Shown in pieces: positions 1-8,463 of a DNA stretch of 64,000 nucleotides; position 1 is the stretch's first letter; each line of letters starts with the position of its first letter. The notes below the pieces were generated by a model, which ran no database searches, was not told the DNA's origin, and saw only the letters and a program-made list of their open reading frames with translations. The stretch comes from DATFMP01 sp035266845 (GTDB lineage Bacteria > SAR324 > JACQKK01). A program made the translations under genes and the position numbers. The DNA lies in NCBI GenBank assembly GCA_035266845.1, contig DATFMP010000023.1, forward strand, positions 1 through 64,000, in the 5' to 3' direction.

Positions 1-194
1 AAGATGTTGCCCACGGCATCGACCGTGACCGTGCAGCCGGCCTCCCGGGCCCAGGCCACAAACTGGTCGCGCCCGGCTTTGTCCTCGTCCGTCAGCGCCA
101 GACGACAGTTGCCGCCGGCCACACCCGGGCCGATCTGCGCCATGTCCTCCAGCGACTGCCACAGCCGCTTGCCGTTGACGGTGACCTCTGCCAT
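1..194 (-). CDS. M20-type Zn-dependent amidohydrolase, N-terminal fragment
   Basis: The gene enters the window from its 5' end and runs off the left edge, so only about 64 residues are visible. The start MAEVTVNGKRLW and the stretch CRLALTDEDKAGRD followed by TVTVDAVGNIF match the N-terminus of the N-carbamoyl-L-amino-acid hydrolase / allantoate amidohydrolase group of peptidase family M20, which hydrolyses N-carbamoyl or ureido groups using two metal ions. Metal ligands lie outside the window, so substrate cannot be judged. It is divergent from the small membrane-anchored protein gene at 278. The family call rests on remembered sequence similarity only. Confidence 0.7.
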   Translation of the reverse strand, partial: MAEVTVNGKRLWQSLEDMAQIGPGVAGGNCRLALTDEDKAGRDQFVAWAREAGCTVTVDAVGNI

Positions 195-277
195 TCCCTA
201 CGCTCCTGGAAAGTGTACTCGCTTCCAATCCCGCAAGCCGCGCGGTGGCGGCGCGTCACACGCTCCCCGGCCAACCC

Positions 278-745
278 ATGAAGAAGCGCCTCTTGTTGTT
301 CCTGCCCCTGCTGGGGCTGGCTGCCATTCTGCTCTACGTCGGACTCTCCCGCCACCCGCAGGATGCCCGCGGCCGGGTGGTGATCTTCCAGGACCGCGCG
401 GGCCTGCGACCGGCATTGGAGAACGCGGGCAACCCTGCATCGAATCAGCTGCAGGAGACCCTGGCGGACTTCAAGCACCACACCGGGCGCTTCCTCGACT
501 GGCTGCACACACAAGGGCTGCCGTATACCTACTACGACCACATCGACTTCGTCGTTCTCGTGAACGGCCACAGCGTGTCTGTGCCGAGGGCGACCCTGCG
601 GAAAGCGCGGTTCGGCGTGCTGTGGATCGCGCCCGACGGCAGCTACCGACTCTGCGCGGGGACGTGCGGAACGGACGTTGACCTGATCCGCAAGGCCGGC
701 ACGTTCTTCGGCTGCCGCCCCACCCAGGGGCTGCCGGACTGCTGA
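278..745 (+). CDS. Hypothetical membrane-anchored or secreted protein
   Basis: A 155-residue protein starting MKKRLLLFLPLLGL, with two lysines and an arginine followed by one hydrophobic segment (about residues 5-22) that is either a signal peptide or a membrane anchor. The rest is soluble, with four cysteines near the C-terminus (LCAGTCG and FFGC, then a final Cys) that could form disulfides in the periplasm. An in-frame ATG at 245 would add 11 residues ahead of the signal, so the ATG at 278 is preferred. I do not recognise the family. It ends convergently with the threonine dehydratase gene, 19 bases away. Confidence 0.6.
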   Translation: MKKRLLLFLPLLGLAAILLYVGLSRHPQDARGRVVIFQDRAGLRPALENAGNPASNQLQETLADFKHHTGRFLDWLHTQGLPYTYYDHIDFVVLVNGHSVSVPRATLRKARFGVLWIAPDGSYRLCAGTCGTDVDLIRKAGTFFGCRPTQGLPDC

Positions 746-764
746 ATCGGTTCCGCCCCTCGGC

Positions 765-1724
765 TCAGGCGTTCGACGCCCGCAGCCAATCCGCCACGGC
801 GCCGATATCCGCGTTGCCGCCGCTGAAGATCACGCCCACCCGCTGCCCCTGCAGGCCCAGCTTGCGATGGAACACCGGGGCCAGCCCCACCACGCCGGAG
901 GGCTCCACCACCAGCTTCATGCGCGTCCACACGAATTCCAACGTGGAGCGGATTTCCTCCTCGCTGACGGTGACCATGTCGTCCACGTACTCGCGGATCA
1001 CGGCGAAGGTGAGATCGCCCAGCGCCTGGGGCTTGAGTCCATCGGCCATGGTGCGCGGATACTCCACGCGCTCGATGCGTCCCGCGCGGAAGGCGCGCTG
1101 CCCGTTGTTGGCGCCCTCGGGCTCCACACCAATCACGCGGGCCTTGGGCAGCAGGTGCTTCACGGCCAGCGCCGTGCCTGAGAGCAGGCCCCCGCCGCCG
1201 CAAGGCGCCAGCACCACGTCCAGCTTGCCCTGGTTTTCGATCAGCTCCTTGGCGGCCGTGCCCTGTCCCGCGATCACCTGCGGGTGGTTGAACGGCGGCA
1301 CCAGCGTAAGCCCGCGCTCCGCCTGGATGCGCGCCGCCACCTCCTCCCGCTGCTCCGCGCCGGGCTTGTAAGTGACCACCTCGGCGCCGTAGCCCTCGGT
1401 GGCCTGCCGCTTCACACGGGGCGCGTCCTCGGGCATTACCACGACCACCTTGATGCCCAGCAGCCGGCCCGCAAGGGCCGTGGCCTGGGCGTGGTTGCCC
1501 GACGAGTACGTGATCGCGCCTGCCTGGCGCTCTGCCGGGCCAAGCTGCGACAGGGCGTTGTAAGCGCCGCGGAACTTGAAGGCGCCGCCCCGCTGGAGAC
1601 TCTCGCACTTCACCCGCACGCTGTTGCCGGTGCGCTCATCCAGCGTGCGCGAGGTCATCACTGGGGTGGCGTTGGCCACGCCCTGGAGCCGCTTCGCCGC
1701 GGCCTCGATCTCCTGCCAGTTCAA
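765..1724 (-). CDS. Threonine/serine dehydratase (PLP fold type II)
   Basis: This 319-residue protein is a pyridoxal-phosphate lyase of the serine/threonine dehydratase group, which deaminates L-threonine (to 2-oxobutanoate) and/or L-serine. The PLP lysine is K50 in GGAFKFRGA, the substrate-binding SSGNHAQ is at 74-80, and the phosphate-binding Gly-rich loop PCGGGGL is at 174-180. It lacks the C-terminal ACT-like regulatory domain of biosynthetic IlvA, so it resembles the short catabolic or racemase/dehydratase type. The start chosen is TTG at 1724, because upstream ATG codons in this frame lie inside the preceding gene. That gene stops only 8 bases before, so the two are probably cotranscribed. 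Confidence 0.85.
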   Translation of the reverse strand: MNWQEIEAAAKRLQGVANATPVMTSRTLDERTGNSVRVKCESLQRGGAFKFRGAYNALSQLGPAERQAGAITYSSGNHAQATALAGRLLGIKVVVVMPEDAPRVKRQATEGYGAEVVTYKPGAEQREEVAARIQAERGLTLVPPFNHPQVIAGQGTAAKELIENQGKLDVVLAPCGGGGLLSGTALAVKHLLPKARVIGVEPEGANNGQRAFRAGRIERVEYPRTMADGLKPQALGDLTFAVIREYVDDMVTVSEEEIRSTLEFVWTRMKLVVEPSGVVGLAPVFHRKLGLQGQRVGVIFSGGNADIGAVADWLRASNA

Positions 1725-1732
1725 GGAATTGC

Positions 1733-3412
1733 CTATTTCTTGGAGACGGTTTGCGCCCAGGGGGCAGTGGAGGCGCCTCGGCCCTCCTTGCCCCGCAGCT
1801 TGGGCTGGTAGATGTACGCCCACGGATCGGGCATCTCGCCCACGGGCACGTCGATCACGGTGGGGCCGTGAGTGGCCAGCCCCTTGCGGATGGCACCACG
1901 CAGTTCGTCAGGTGATTTCGCACGCAGACCCTGCGCCCCGAAGGACTCGGCCAGCTTGACGAAGTCCGGGTTGCGCAGGTCAGAGGCGATCACACGGTTG
2001 TCGTAGAGCTGCTTCTGCATGCGCTGCACGTTGCCGTAGGCGCCATCGTTGAAGACGATGGTGACGACACCCACCTCGTGCTGCACCGCCGTGGCCAACT
2101 CCTGCACGTTGAACATGAAGCCGCCGTCGCCGGCGATGGCCAACAGGGGCCGCTCCGGCTGGGCGACTTTGGCGCCGATGGCCGTGGCCAGTCCCCAGCC
2201 CAGCGTTCCCTGGTAGCCACTGCTGATGAACGTGCGTGGGGCGTAGACCGGCATGGCGAAGCGGCTCACGTAGCCCACCTGCGTCAGCTCGTCCACCAGC
2301 ACGCCATCCTCCGGCAGCTCCTCGCGGATCGCCCGAATGTAGCTGAGCTGTGGCTCAAGGAAGGCGTATTCCTGGCCCACCTGGGCCGCCAGTGCCTGCA
2401 ATTCTTCTTCGCGATTGCTGCGCTTGCGATTGTGGCGCTCGATCTGCGGTAGCAGCTCGCGCAGGGCATCGCGGGCATCGGCCACGATGGAAACAGCGGG
2501 CGGGCTCACGCGGCCCGGCTCTTCCGGGTCGATGTCCACGCGCACGACCTTCAGGTCGTCGTCCACGCCCCAGTTCATCAGCGGGATCTGCAGGCGTGTG
2601 CCCACCGCCAGCACCACGTCGGCCTGGGCCCACAGCTTGTAGCCGACCGGCATGGTGTGGCTGAGGTAGTGCTTGCTGCTCAGCACGCCACGCCCCATGC
2701 GGCCCGAGATGACCGGCGCCTGCAGCAACTCCGCCAGCGCGGCCACCTCCTCGCGCGCCTCGACGGCCCCGCCGCCCACGAAGATGAGCGGGTGCTTGGC
2801 CTCTCCCAGGAGCTGCCCTGCCCGTGAGACCGCGTCGAGATTGACGGCAGGACGCTCGTCCGGCTGCACAGCGCCGAACGGGCCCACCTCGCCCTCGCGG
2901 GCCATCACGTCCATTGCCATCTCCACGGCGACGGGACGCGGCCGGCCAATGTGCATCTGGTGGAAGGCCTCGCTCAACTTGGGGGGCACCTCGGCGGCAT
3001 CGTTCATTCGCTCGGCCCACTTGGTGAGCGAGCGCATCACCGCCAGTTGATCGGGAATCTCGTGCAGCAGGCCGATGCCCTTGCCGATGGCGGCGGACGG
3101 AATCTGCCCGCACACGCAGAGCACCTTGGCGTTGGTCGCATAGGCCGTGCACAGGGCCGCGGAGGCATTCAGGAAGCCCGGCCCAGGCACCACCGCATAG
3201 GCGCCCACGCCGCCCCGGGCCAGCGCATATCCCAGCGCCATGTAGCCCGCTCCCTGCTCGTGGCGGGTCTGGATCACGCGGATCGCGCCGTCGGCATCGT
3301 AGAGCGCGTTGAAGAACGCGTCCATCTGCACGCCGGGCAGGCCAAACAGTGTGTGAATCCCGTTTGTGATCAGTCCCTTGACGATGGCGGCACCACCGGT
3401 CATGCGTGCCAT
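1733..3412 (-). CDS. TPP-dependent enzyme of the acetolactate synthase family
   Basis: A 559-residue thiamine-diphosphate enzyme with the three-domain layout of the acetolactate synthase/pyruvate oxidase superfamily. The N-terminal PYR domain has the cofactor-activating glutamate E52 in TRHEQGAGYMALGYA. The central domain is followed by a PP domain with the metal/TPP motif GDGGFMF and, about 25 residues later, FNDGAYGN. No small regulatory subunit (ilvH/ilvN) lies next to it, which argues against a textbook branched-chain synthase. The partner gene is a threonine dehydratase just downstream, so a role around 2-oxobutanoate or pyruvate chemistry is a fair inference. True decarboxylase/synthase specificity cannot be read from the sequence. 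Confidence 0.8.
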   Translation of the reverse strand: MARMTGGAAIVKGLITNGIHTLFGLPGVQMDAFFNALYDADGAIRVIQTRHEQGAGYMALGYALARGGVGAYAVVPGPGFLNASAALCTAYATNAKVLCVCGQIPSAAIGKGIGLLHEIPDQLAVMRSLTKWAERMNDAAEVPPKLSEAFHQMHIGRPRPVAVEMAMDVMAREGEVGPFGAVQPDERPAVNLDAVSRAGQLLGEAKHPLIFVGGGAVEAREEVAALAELLQAPVISGRMGRGVLSSKHYLSHTMPVGYKLWAQADVVLAVGTRLQIPLMNWGVDDDLKVVRVDIDPEEPGRVSPPAVSIVADARDALRELLPQIERHNRKRSNREEELQALAAQVGQEYAFLEPQLSYIRAIREELPEDGVLVDELTQVGYVSRFAMPVYAPRTFISSGYQGTLGWGLATAIGAKVAQPERPLLAIAGDGGFMFNVQELATAVQHEVGVVTIVFNDGAYGNVQRMQKQLYDNRVIASDLRNPDFVKLAESFGAQGLRAKSPDELRGAIRKGLATHGPTVIDVPVGEMPDPWAYIYQPKLRGKEGRGASTAPWAQTVSKK

Positions 3413-3636
3413 GGCTCTTTGCTCCGCAGGTGTTCGGGCCGTGCTGCGGCCGAAGGATCGGCCAACGGGTCGCTAGTGAGGGCACTCTATGCGGAGGCAG
3501 CCGACTCTGGCAAGCGCGCGGGCCGCGCAGGCGTCAGGCCCCGCAACCGCGGGAGTTGGGACGACAAACGGTGGCAGTTGGGCGTTGCTGCCGGTGGGCC
3601 CGGGGGCAGCCTCCGGACCCACCTTGTAGCGGACTG

Positions 3637-6264
3637 CTAGATGCGCACGCCGCGCAGGCGTAGCGCGTTGCTGATCACGGAGACCGAGCTGAAGCTCATG
3701 GCCGCCGCGGCGATGATGGGGCTGAGCAGCAGCCCGAACACCGGATACAGCGCACCGCCCGCGATGGGCACGCCCACACTGTTGTAGACGAGTGCCCAGA
3801 ACAGGTTCTGCTTGATGTTGCGCATAGTGGCCCGGCTGAGCCGCCGTGCCCGCACGATGCCGCGCAGGTCGCCCTTCACCAGCGTGACGCTGGCGCTCTC
3901 CATGGCAACGTCCGTGCCGGTGCCCATGGCGATGCCCACCTGGGCCTGGGCCAGGGCAGGAGCATCGTTGATGCCGTCGCCGGCCATGGCCACGTGCCGG
4001 CCCTCAGCCTGCAGGCGCCGCACGTGCTCCACCTTCTGCTCGGGCAGCACCTCGGCCAGCACCTCGTCGATGCCCAGCCGGTGGGCCACAGCCTCGGCCG
4101 TGGTGCGGCTGTCGCCCGTCAGCATGACGATGCGCACGCCTTCGTCGTGCAGAGCCTGGATGGCCTGCGGCGTGGTTTCCTTGACCGGATCAGCCACGCC
4201 CAGCAGGCCCGCGGGCCGCCCATCCACGGCCACGAACATCACCGTCTGCCCCTCGCCGCGCAGTGCTTCCGCGCGTTCCGCCAGCGGGCCGGGGTCGATG
4301 CCCAGCGCCTCCAGCAGGGCCGCATTGCCCAGGGCCACCGTGCGCCCGTCCACCGTGCCTTTCACGCCCTGGCCGGTGATGGACTCGAAGCCCGAGGCCT
4401 CGACCAGTGACGCGCCGCGCGCCTGCGCTCCGGCCACGATGGCCGCGGCCAGCGGATGCTCGCTGCCGCGTTCCAGGCTCGCCGCCACGTGCAACAGCGT
4501 GGCCTCGTCCACTCCGCCCGCAGGTTCCACGGCTTCCAGGCGCGGCTTGCCCTCGGTGAGGGTACCCGTCTTGTCCACCACCAACGTATCCACCTTGCGG
4601 AGCGTCTCGATGGCCTCGGCATTGCGGAACAACACGCCCAGCGTGGCGCCCTTGCCCGTCGCCACCATGATGGACATGGGCGTGGCCAGCCCCAGCGCGC
4701 AGGGGCACGCGATAATGAGCACGGCCACGGCATTGATGAGCGCAAAGGCCATGGCCGGTGCCGGCCCCCACACGGCCCAAGCGATGAACGTAACCACCGC
4801 CGCGCCCACCACCGCCGGCACGAAGTAGCCCGAAACCTGGTCGGCCAGTTTTTGGATGGGCGCACGGCTGCGCTGGGCCTCGGCCACCATCTGCACGATG
4901 CGGCTGAGCAGGGTTTCCGCGCCCACCTTCTCGGCGCGCATGACCAGCGCCCCGTTGCCGTTCACCGTGGCACCGATCACGCGGTCACCGGACTGCTTGG
5001 CGACGGGGATGGGCTCGCCAGTGATCATGGACTCGTCCACTGCACTGCCCCCCTCCACCACCACGCCATCCACGGGCACCTTCTCGCCGGGCCGCACGCG
5101 CAGGCGGTCCCCCGGCTGCACGGCCTCCAGCGGCACATCCTCATCCGTGCCGTCGTCCCGCAGGCGGCGAGCCGTCTTGGGCGCGAGTCCCAGCAGGGCC
5201 TTGATGGCCGCGCCGGTCTGGCTGCGCGCCTTCAGTTCCAGCACCTGCCCCAGCAACACCAGGGCGATGATCGTGGCGGCCGCCTCGAAGTACACGCCCA
5301 CCTGCCCGCCCTCTCCGCGGAAGGATGCCGGGAAGAGCCAGGGGAAGAGGGTGGCCACCACGCTGTAGCCATAGGCCACGCCCACGCCCATGCCGATCAG
5401 GGTGAACATGTTCAGGCTCCGGTGTACCAGCGACTGCCAGAAGCGCACGAAAAACGGCCAGCCGCCCCACAGCACCACCGGCGTGCTCAGCAGCAGCTCC
5501 GCCCAGCGCCACACGCGGTGCGGCGCCAACTGGGCCAGGGGATCGCCCGGCACCATGTGGCTCATCGCGATGGCCACCACGGGCACCGCCAGGGCCAGGC
5601 TGAACCAGAACCTGCGCCGCATGTCGGTCAGTTCCGGGTTCTCCGCTTCCTCCAGCGTCACTGTGCGCGGCTCCAGCGCCATACCACAGATCGGACACGA
5701 GCCCGGTCCGTCCTGCACCACGTCCGGGTGCATCGGGCACACATACTCGGTGCGCGTGGCCGGACCCAGCGGCATCTCCGGCTCCAACGCCATGCCGCAG
5801 GAGGGGCAGGCGGCTGGATGGTCGGACTCCACCTCCGGGCACATCGGACACACGTAGCGCGTGCCCGCCGGCGCCGGGGCTGCGGGTGCTGGCGCGGCCT
5901 TGGGCCGGAGCACGGCAGCCGGATCGGCTTCGAACTTCGCAAGGCAGTGCCCACAGCAGAAGTGGTACGTCTGGCCCTCGTATTCGGCGTGGTGCGGCCC
6001 GTCCGTCGCCACCTCCATTCCGCACACCGGGTCGACGGCCACCCCCGGCTTGCCAGCCGCAGCCGGCGCATACTTGCCCGGCTCCGCCTCGAACTTCGCA
6101 AGGCAGTGCCCACAGCAGAAGTGGTACGTCTGGCCCTCGTATTCGGCGTGGTGCGGCCCGTCCGTCGCCACCTCCATTCCGCACACCGGGTCGATCGCCG
6201 TGGCACCCGCACCATGTGGACCCATTCCCGCATGCTGGTTATTGCGCATTGTTCGTTCACTCAT
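3637..6264 (-). CDS. copA: Copper-exporting P1B-type ATPase with tandem YHS and metal-binding domains
   Basis: An 875-residue inner-membrane heavy-metal ATPase. The N-terminus is unusual: two YHS domains (about residues 25-66 and 78-119) and two short heavy-metal-binding domains (about 137-162 and 174-199, each with CPxC and CGMALEP). The classic P1B core follows: actuator TGEPIPV, the metal-path motif CPCALGLATP in a membrane helix, the phosphorylation site DKTGTLTEGK, the HP motif (SEHPLAAAI) and the hinge GDGINDAPAL. CPC plus an adjacent csoR support Cu(I) export. It lies 69 bases downstream of csoR on the same strand, probably one operon. In the first short domain the usual CPMHP reads CPMCP. 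The two YHS domains are encoded by an identical DNA repeat. Confidence 0.95.
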   Translation of the reverse strand: MSERTMRNNQHAGMGPHGAGATAIDPVCGMEVATDGPHHAEYEGQTYHFCCGHCLAKFEAEPGKYAPAAAGKPGVAVDPVCGMEVATDGPHHAEYEGQTYHFCCGHCLAKFEADPAAVLRPKAAPAPAAPAPAGTRYVCPMCPEVESDHPAACPSCGMALEPEMPLGPATRTEYVCPMHPDVVQDGPGSCPICGMALEPRTVTLEEAENPELTDMRRRFWFSLALAVPVVAIAMSHMVPGDPLAQLAPHRVWRWAELLLSTPVVLWGGWPFFVRFWQSLVHRSLNMFTLIGMGVGVAYGYSVVATLFPWLFPASFRGEGGQVGVYFEAAATIIALVLLGQVLELKARSQTGAAIKALLGLAPKTARRLRDDGTDEDVPLEAVQPGDRLRVRPGEKVPVDGVVVEGGSAVDESMITGEPIPVAKQSGDRVIGATVNGNGALVMRAEKVGAETLLSRIVQMVAEAQRSRAPIQKLADQVSGYFVPAVVGAAVVTFIAWAVWGPAPAMAFALINAVAVLIIACPCALGLATPMSIMVATGKGATLGVLFRNAEAIETLRKVDTLVVDKTGTLTEGKPRLEAVEPAGGVDEATLLHVAASLERGSEHPLAAAIVAGAQARGASLVEASGFESITGQGVKGTVDGRTVALGNAALLEALGIDPGPLAERAEALRGEGQTVMFVAVDGRPAGLLGVADPVKETTPQAIQALHDEGVRIVMLTGDSRTTAEAVAHRLGIDEVLAEVLPEQKVEHVRRLQAEGRHVAMAGDGINDAPALAQAQVGIAMGTGTDVAMESASVTLVKGDLRGIVRARRLSRATMRNIKQNLFWALVYNSVGVPIAGGALYPVFGLLLSPIIAAAAMSFSSVSVISNALRLRGVRI
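5930..6194 (-). repeat. Perfect 106-bp direct repeat within copA
   Basis: Bases 5930-6035 and 6089-6194 are identical by eye over 106 bp, with a period of 159 bp (53 codons, in frame). Each copy encodes most of one YHS domain, including the Cys-rich HFCCGHC segment. Sequence between the copies is not repeated. Because synonymous sites are identical too, the domain duplication is recent or is being homogenised. Confidence 0.95.
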
Positions 6265-6333
6265 ATGCTGACCTCGGCAATCCTGTGGTCATTTGGCAAC
6301 TATCCGATCCCTTGGGGGCATCGTGGCGCCCGC

Positions 6334-6621
6334 CTAATCCATCTTGCCCAGCACCTGCACAATCTCGGTGATCTTCTGCTCCAGCAGATCCGGGTCGTGC
6401 GACTCCACCGACTCCCGCACGCAGTGGTGGATGTGCTTTTCCAGCACGCCCATCTGCACCTGCTTCAACCCGGCCGTGACGGCCTTGATCTGCGAGACGA
6501 TGTCGATGCAGTAGCGACGTTCCTCGATCATCTTGCGCACGCCGCGCAATTGGCCCTCGATCCGGGCCAGCCGTGCCAGTTGCGCTTCATGGTTGGGGTA
6601 TAGCTCTCTTATCGCTCTCAT
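6334..6621 (-). CDS. csoR: Copper-sensing repressor CsoR
   Basis: A 95-residue all-helical repressor of the CsoR/RcnR (DUF156) family. The Cu(I)-binding triad of CsoR is intact: C38, H63 and C67, with the characteristic spacing of 25 and 4 residues. In the family, Cu(I) binding releases the protein from its operator. The start at 6621 is supported by the Shine-Dalgarno sequence GGAGGAGC a few bases upstream; in-frame upstream ATGs lie within or beyond the promoter. copA follows, and a CsoR-type operator sits directly upstream, so the pair should be an autoregulated copper-efflux operon. Confidence 0.93.
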   Translation of the reverse strand: MRAIRELYPNHEAQLARLARIEGQLRGVRKMIEERRYCIDIVSQIKAVTAGLKQVQMGVLEKHIHHCVRESVESHDPDLLEQKITEIVQVLGKMD

Positions 6622-6642
6622 GGCTGCTCCTCCATGGTTAAT

Positions 6643-6671
6643 ACCATACCCCCCTTGGGTATATGTGTCAA
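6643..6671 (-). promoter_or_regulatory. csoR-copA promoter with embedded CsoR operator
   Basis: On the minus strand, TTGACA (6671-6666) and TATGGT (6648-6643) are separated by exactly 17 bp, a strong sigma-70-type promoter for csoR. The interrupted palindrome ATACCC-AAGGG-GGGTAT (6662-6646) fills the spacer and touches the -10 box. This is the type of site bound by CsoR, so a bound repressor would exclude RNA polymerase. Transcription would begin about 15 bases upstream of the ATG. Confidence 0.85.
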
Positions 6672-6774
6672 AGGCCCCTGGAATCGCGTACAATCCCTGC
6701 CGAAGCACGGTTCCACCCCGCGCGCCGCAGCGCCGACTCTCAATCCGCAAGCACTGGGGATGCTGGTTTCAGGG

Positions 6775-7398
6775 ATGAGCACAAGGGGATTCCGCCGGGT
6801 CACTGGGATGTTGCCCACCATGGCCAAGCTGGCTGCCGGCGCAATGCTGGTGGCTGGACTGCTGCTGCCCACAGCGGCGCAGGCCCGCGTGGGCGATGCG
6901 CGCGCCGGTTTGTTCGTGGGTACGACCACCACCTCGGTGCAGAACTACAACACATTCGGCGTGGCCTTCGGCGGCACCTACGGGTATGAGTTCGCCCAGG
7001 ACCGTGTGTGGACGATCGGCGGCACCTTTGCCTCCACGGAAGGGAACACAACTGATACGACAGGCAATCCAGTCACGCTGACCACCTCCACCGCCGAATT
7101 CCAGACGGGCTTGGTGGCCTACTTCAACCGCAACGCCAGCAGCGTCGTCATCCCTTACGTAGGCGCGGGCCTTTCCGTGCTCAACTACAGCTTCGACTTC
7201 CCCGGCACCACGGTCGGTACGACCGCCGGCACAGCGCCCGGCATCTATGGTCAGGTCGGTGTGGAACTACGCCTCACGCGAAACTTCACGCTGATCCCCC
7301 AGTTCGGCGTGCAGGTGCACAGCATCAAAACGCAGACCGGCGCCACGACCGGCCTGCTCTCCGGCGGACTGGTATTCACCCTGCGCATCACGTCCTGA
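6775..7398 (+). CDS. Outer-membrane beta-barrel protein
   Basis: A 207-residue exported protein. A signal peptide ends near LLLPTAAQA (about residue 36) and is followed by alternating hydrophobic/polar strands with many Gly, Thr and aromatic residues, such as TFGVAFGGTYGYEF and LSGGLVFTLRI at the C-terminus. This resembles small eight-stranded OmpA/OmpW-like barrels. The start is uncertain: ATG codons at 6775, 6808 and 6820 all precede the signal hydrophobic core, and I chose the first. It is divergent from csoR, so copper control is possible but unproven. No specific ligand or pore function can be assigned. Confidence 0.7.
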   Translation: MSTRGFRRVTGMLPTMAKLAAGAMLVAGLLLPTAAQARVGDARAGLFVGTTTTSVQNYNTFGVAFGGTYGYEFAQDRVWTIGGTFASTEGNTTDTTGNPVTLTTSTAEFQTGLVAYFNRNASSVVIPYVGAGLSVLNYSFDFPGTTVGTTAGTAPGIYGQVGVELRLTRNFTLIPQFGVQVHSIKTQTGATTGLLSGGLVFTLRITS

Positions 7399-7590
7399 AG
7401 ACCGGCCCGATACGCCTGTCCTGGCAGCCCTACGGCGCTCCCCCAGAAGTGCATCGCTAGCGGCACCTTTTCCCCGATCTCGCGTTTCATTCCTTGAATG
7501 AGGATTTTCGCCTCGTTATCCAAGGAAACGCCCCGGCCGGCCTGCTCACCGGCGCCAGGGGTGCCGTACCCGTGAAATCAGGGTCTGCCT

Positions 7591-8463
7591 ATGCTCCGCG
7601 TGATCGATCCCCCTGCCGTCGCCGCGCTGGTTCCCCCGCCCACACGCGAGGCGCCGGAAGCGCCACCCATCGCACCCATAGCGCCGGCCGGAGCGGCGCC
7701 AAGCGACACATCCGTCCCGCGCACCATCCGCGAGTCCGAGGCCGCCCATGTGCGTCGCGAGGCGATCGGTATCCACCTGGCCTTCGCGCATATGCACCCG
7801 CTGATCCGCCGCACGCGCCACCTGTCGCTCAACGCGATCCTGGCCAGTGCCCGCCTCTCGGAGCGGGGACAGCCGTTCTCCATCGTGGCGCAGGAGTTGA
7901 ACACCGTCGCGGCCGACCTGGACACCTTGGTCGGCGACATTGAGCGCATGTTCCGGGAACTCGTCGTTGGCATCGCGCGCTGGGGCAAAGCGGAACTGCG
8001 CCTGGACTATGTGCGGCGCTCTCAGGCCCTGCTGGCGCCCCGAGCCGAGGCCGAGCCCACCGCGTACGAAGCAACGCCGGGCGCTTCCACCACGACACGC
8101 GAAACACAGGCGCGCCAAGCGCACCTTACGGCGGCCCTTGCTGACCAGGCGCAACGGCTGCAGGCGCTGATCGCCGGGGAACTGGACGCCATTGACGTGG
8201 TCACGGGCAAGCTTTCCGGCCGCATCGACCGCATCAACTGGGTGGCCGTGCGCCAATGTCACTACACCTCGATCTCTGCGCAGATCGAAGCGGCACAGCT
8301 TTCGGACACCAGCACCGGACTGGCCTCCGTCGCGGGCGATATCCGCGCGCTGGCCGACGATATCGCGGCCGCGGAACGACAGGCCAAGGAGCGTGCCATC
8401 GGCCTGCGGTACCTACTCAAGACCCGCCTGCCCAGGCTCATACAACAGGTACGCCATGCCTGA
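7591..8463 (+). CDS. Cytosolic chemoreceptor-like helical protein with two degenerate receptor-tip segments
   Basis: A 290-residue soluble protein with a Pro/Ala-rich N-terminus (about 1-45) followed by helices. Residues 78-105 (LSLNAILASARLSERGQPF, then SIVAQELNTVA) and 225-258 (YTSISAQIEAAQLSD, then LASVAGDIRALADDI) both resemble the signalling hairpin tip of methyl-accepting chemotaxis proteins (LNAAVEAARAGDAGRGFAVVAEEVRNLA-like). Neither is a perfect match. There is no membrane segment. The next gene, which overlaps by 8 bases, encodes an ODP-type di-iron protein, so it is likely a signalling partner of that sensor. Whether it binds CheA/CheW is unknown. It is presumably derived from a receptor, but it could be only an analogous helical bundle. 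Confidence 0.6.
   Translation: MLRVIDPPAVAALVPPPTREAPEAPPIAPIAPAGAAPSDTSVPRTIRESEAAHVRREAIGIHLAFAHMHPLIRRTRHLSLNAILASARLSERGQPFSIVAQELNTVAADLDTLVGDIERMFRELVVGIARWGKAELRLDYVRRSQALLAPRAEAEPTAYEATPGASTTTRETQARQAHLTAALADQAQRLQALIAGELDAIDVVTGKLSGRIDRINWVAVRQCHYTSISAQIEAAQLSDTSTGLASVAGDIRALADDIAAAERQAKERAIGLRYLLKTRLPRLIQQVRHA

Noticed and set aside
1..681. 225-codon plus-strand frame at the left edge
   Set aside because: It conflicts with the minus-strand amidohydrolase N-terminus and with the signal-bearing gene at 278, and its product is Arg/Pro/Ser-rich.
4456..6603. A 715-codon open frame on the plus strand opposite copA and csoR
   Set aside because: It is the complement of clearly conserved genes in GC-rich DNA, is His/Arg-rich, lacks family similarity and would delete the csoR promoter function.
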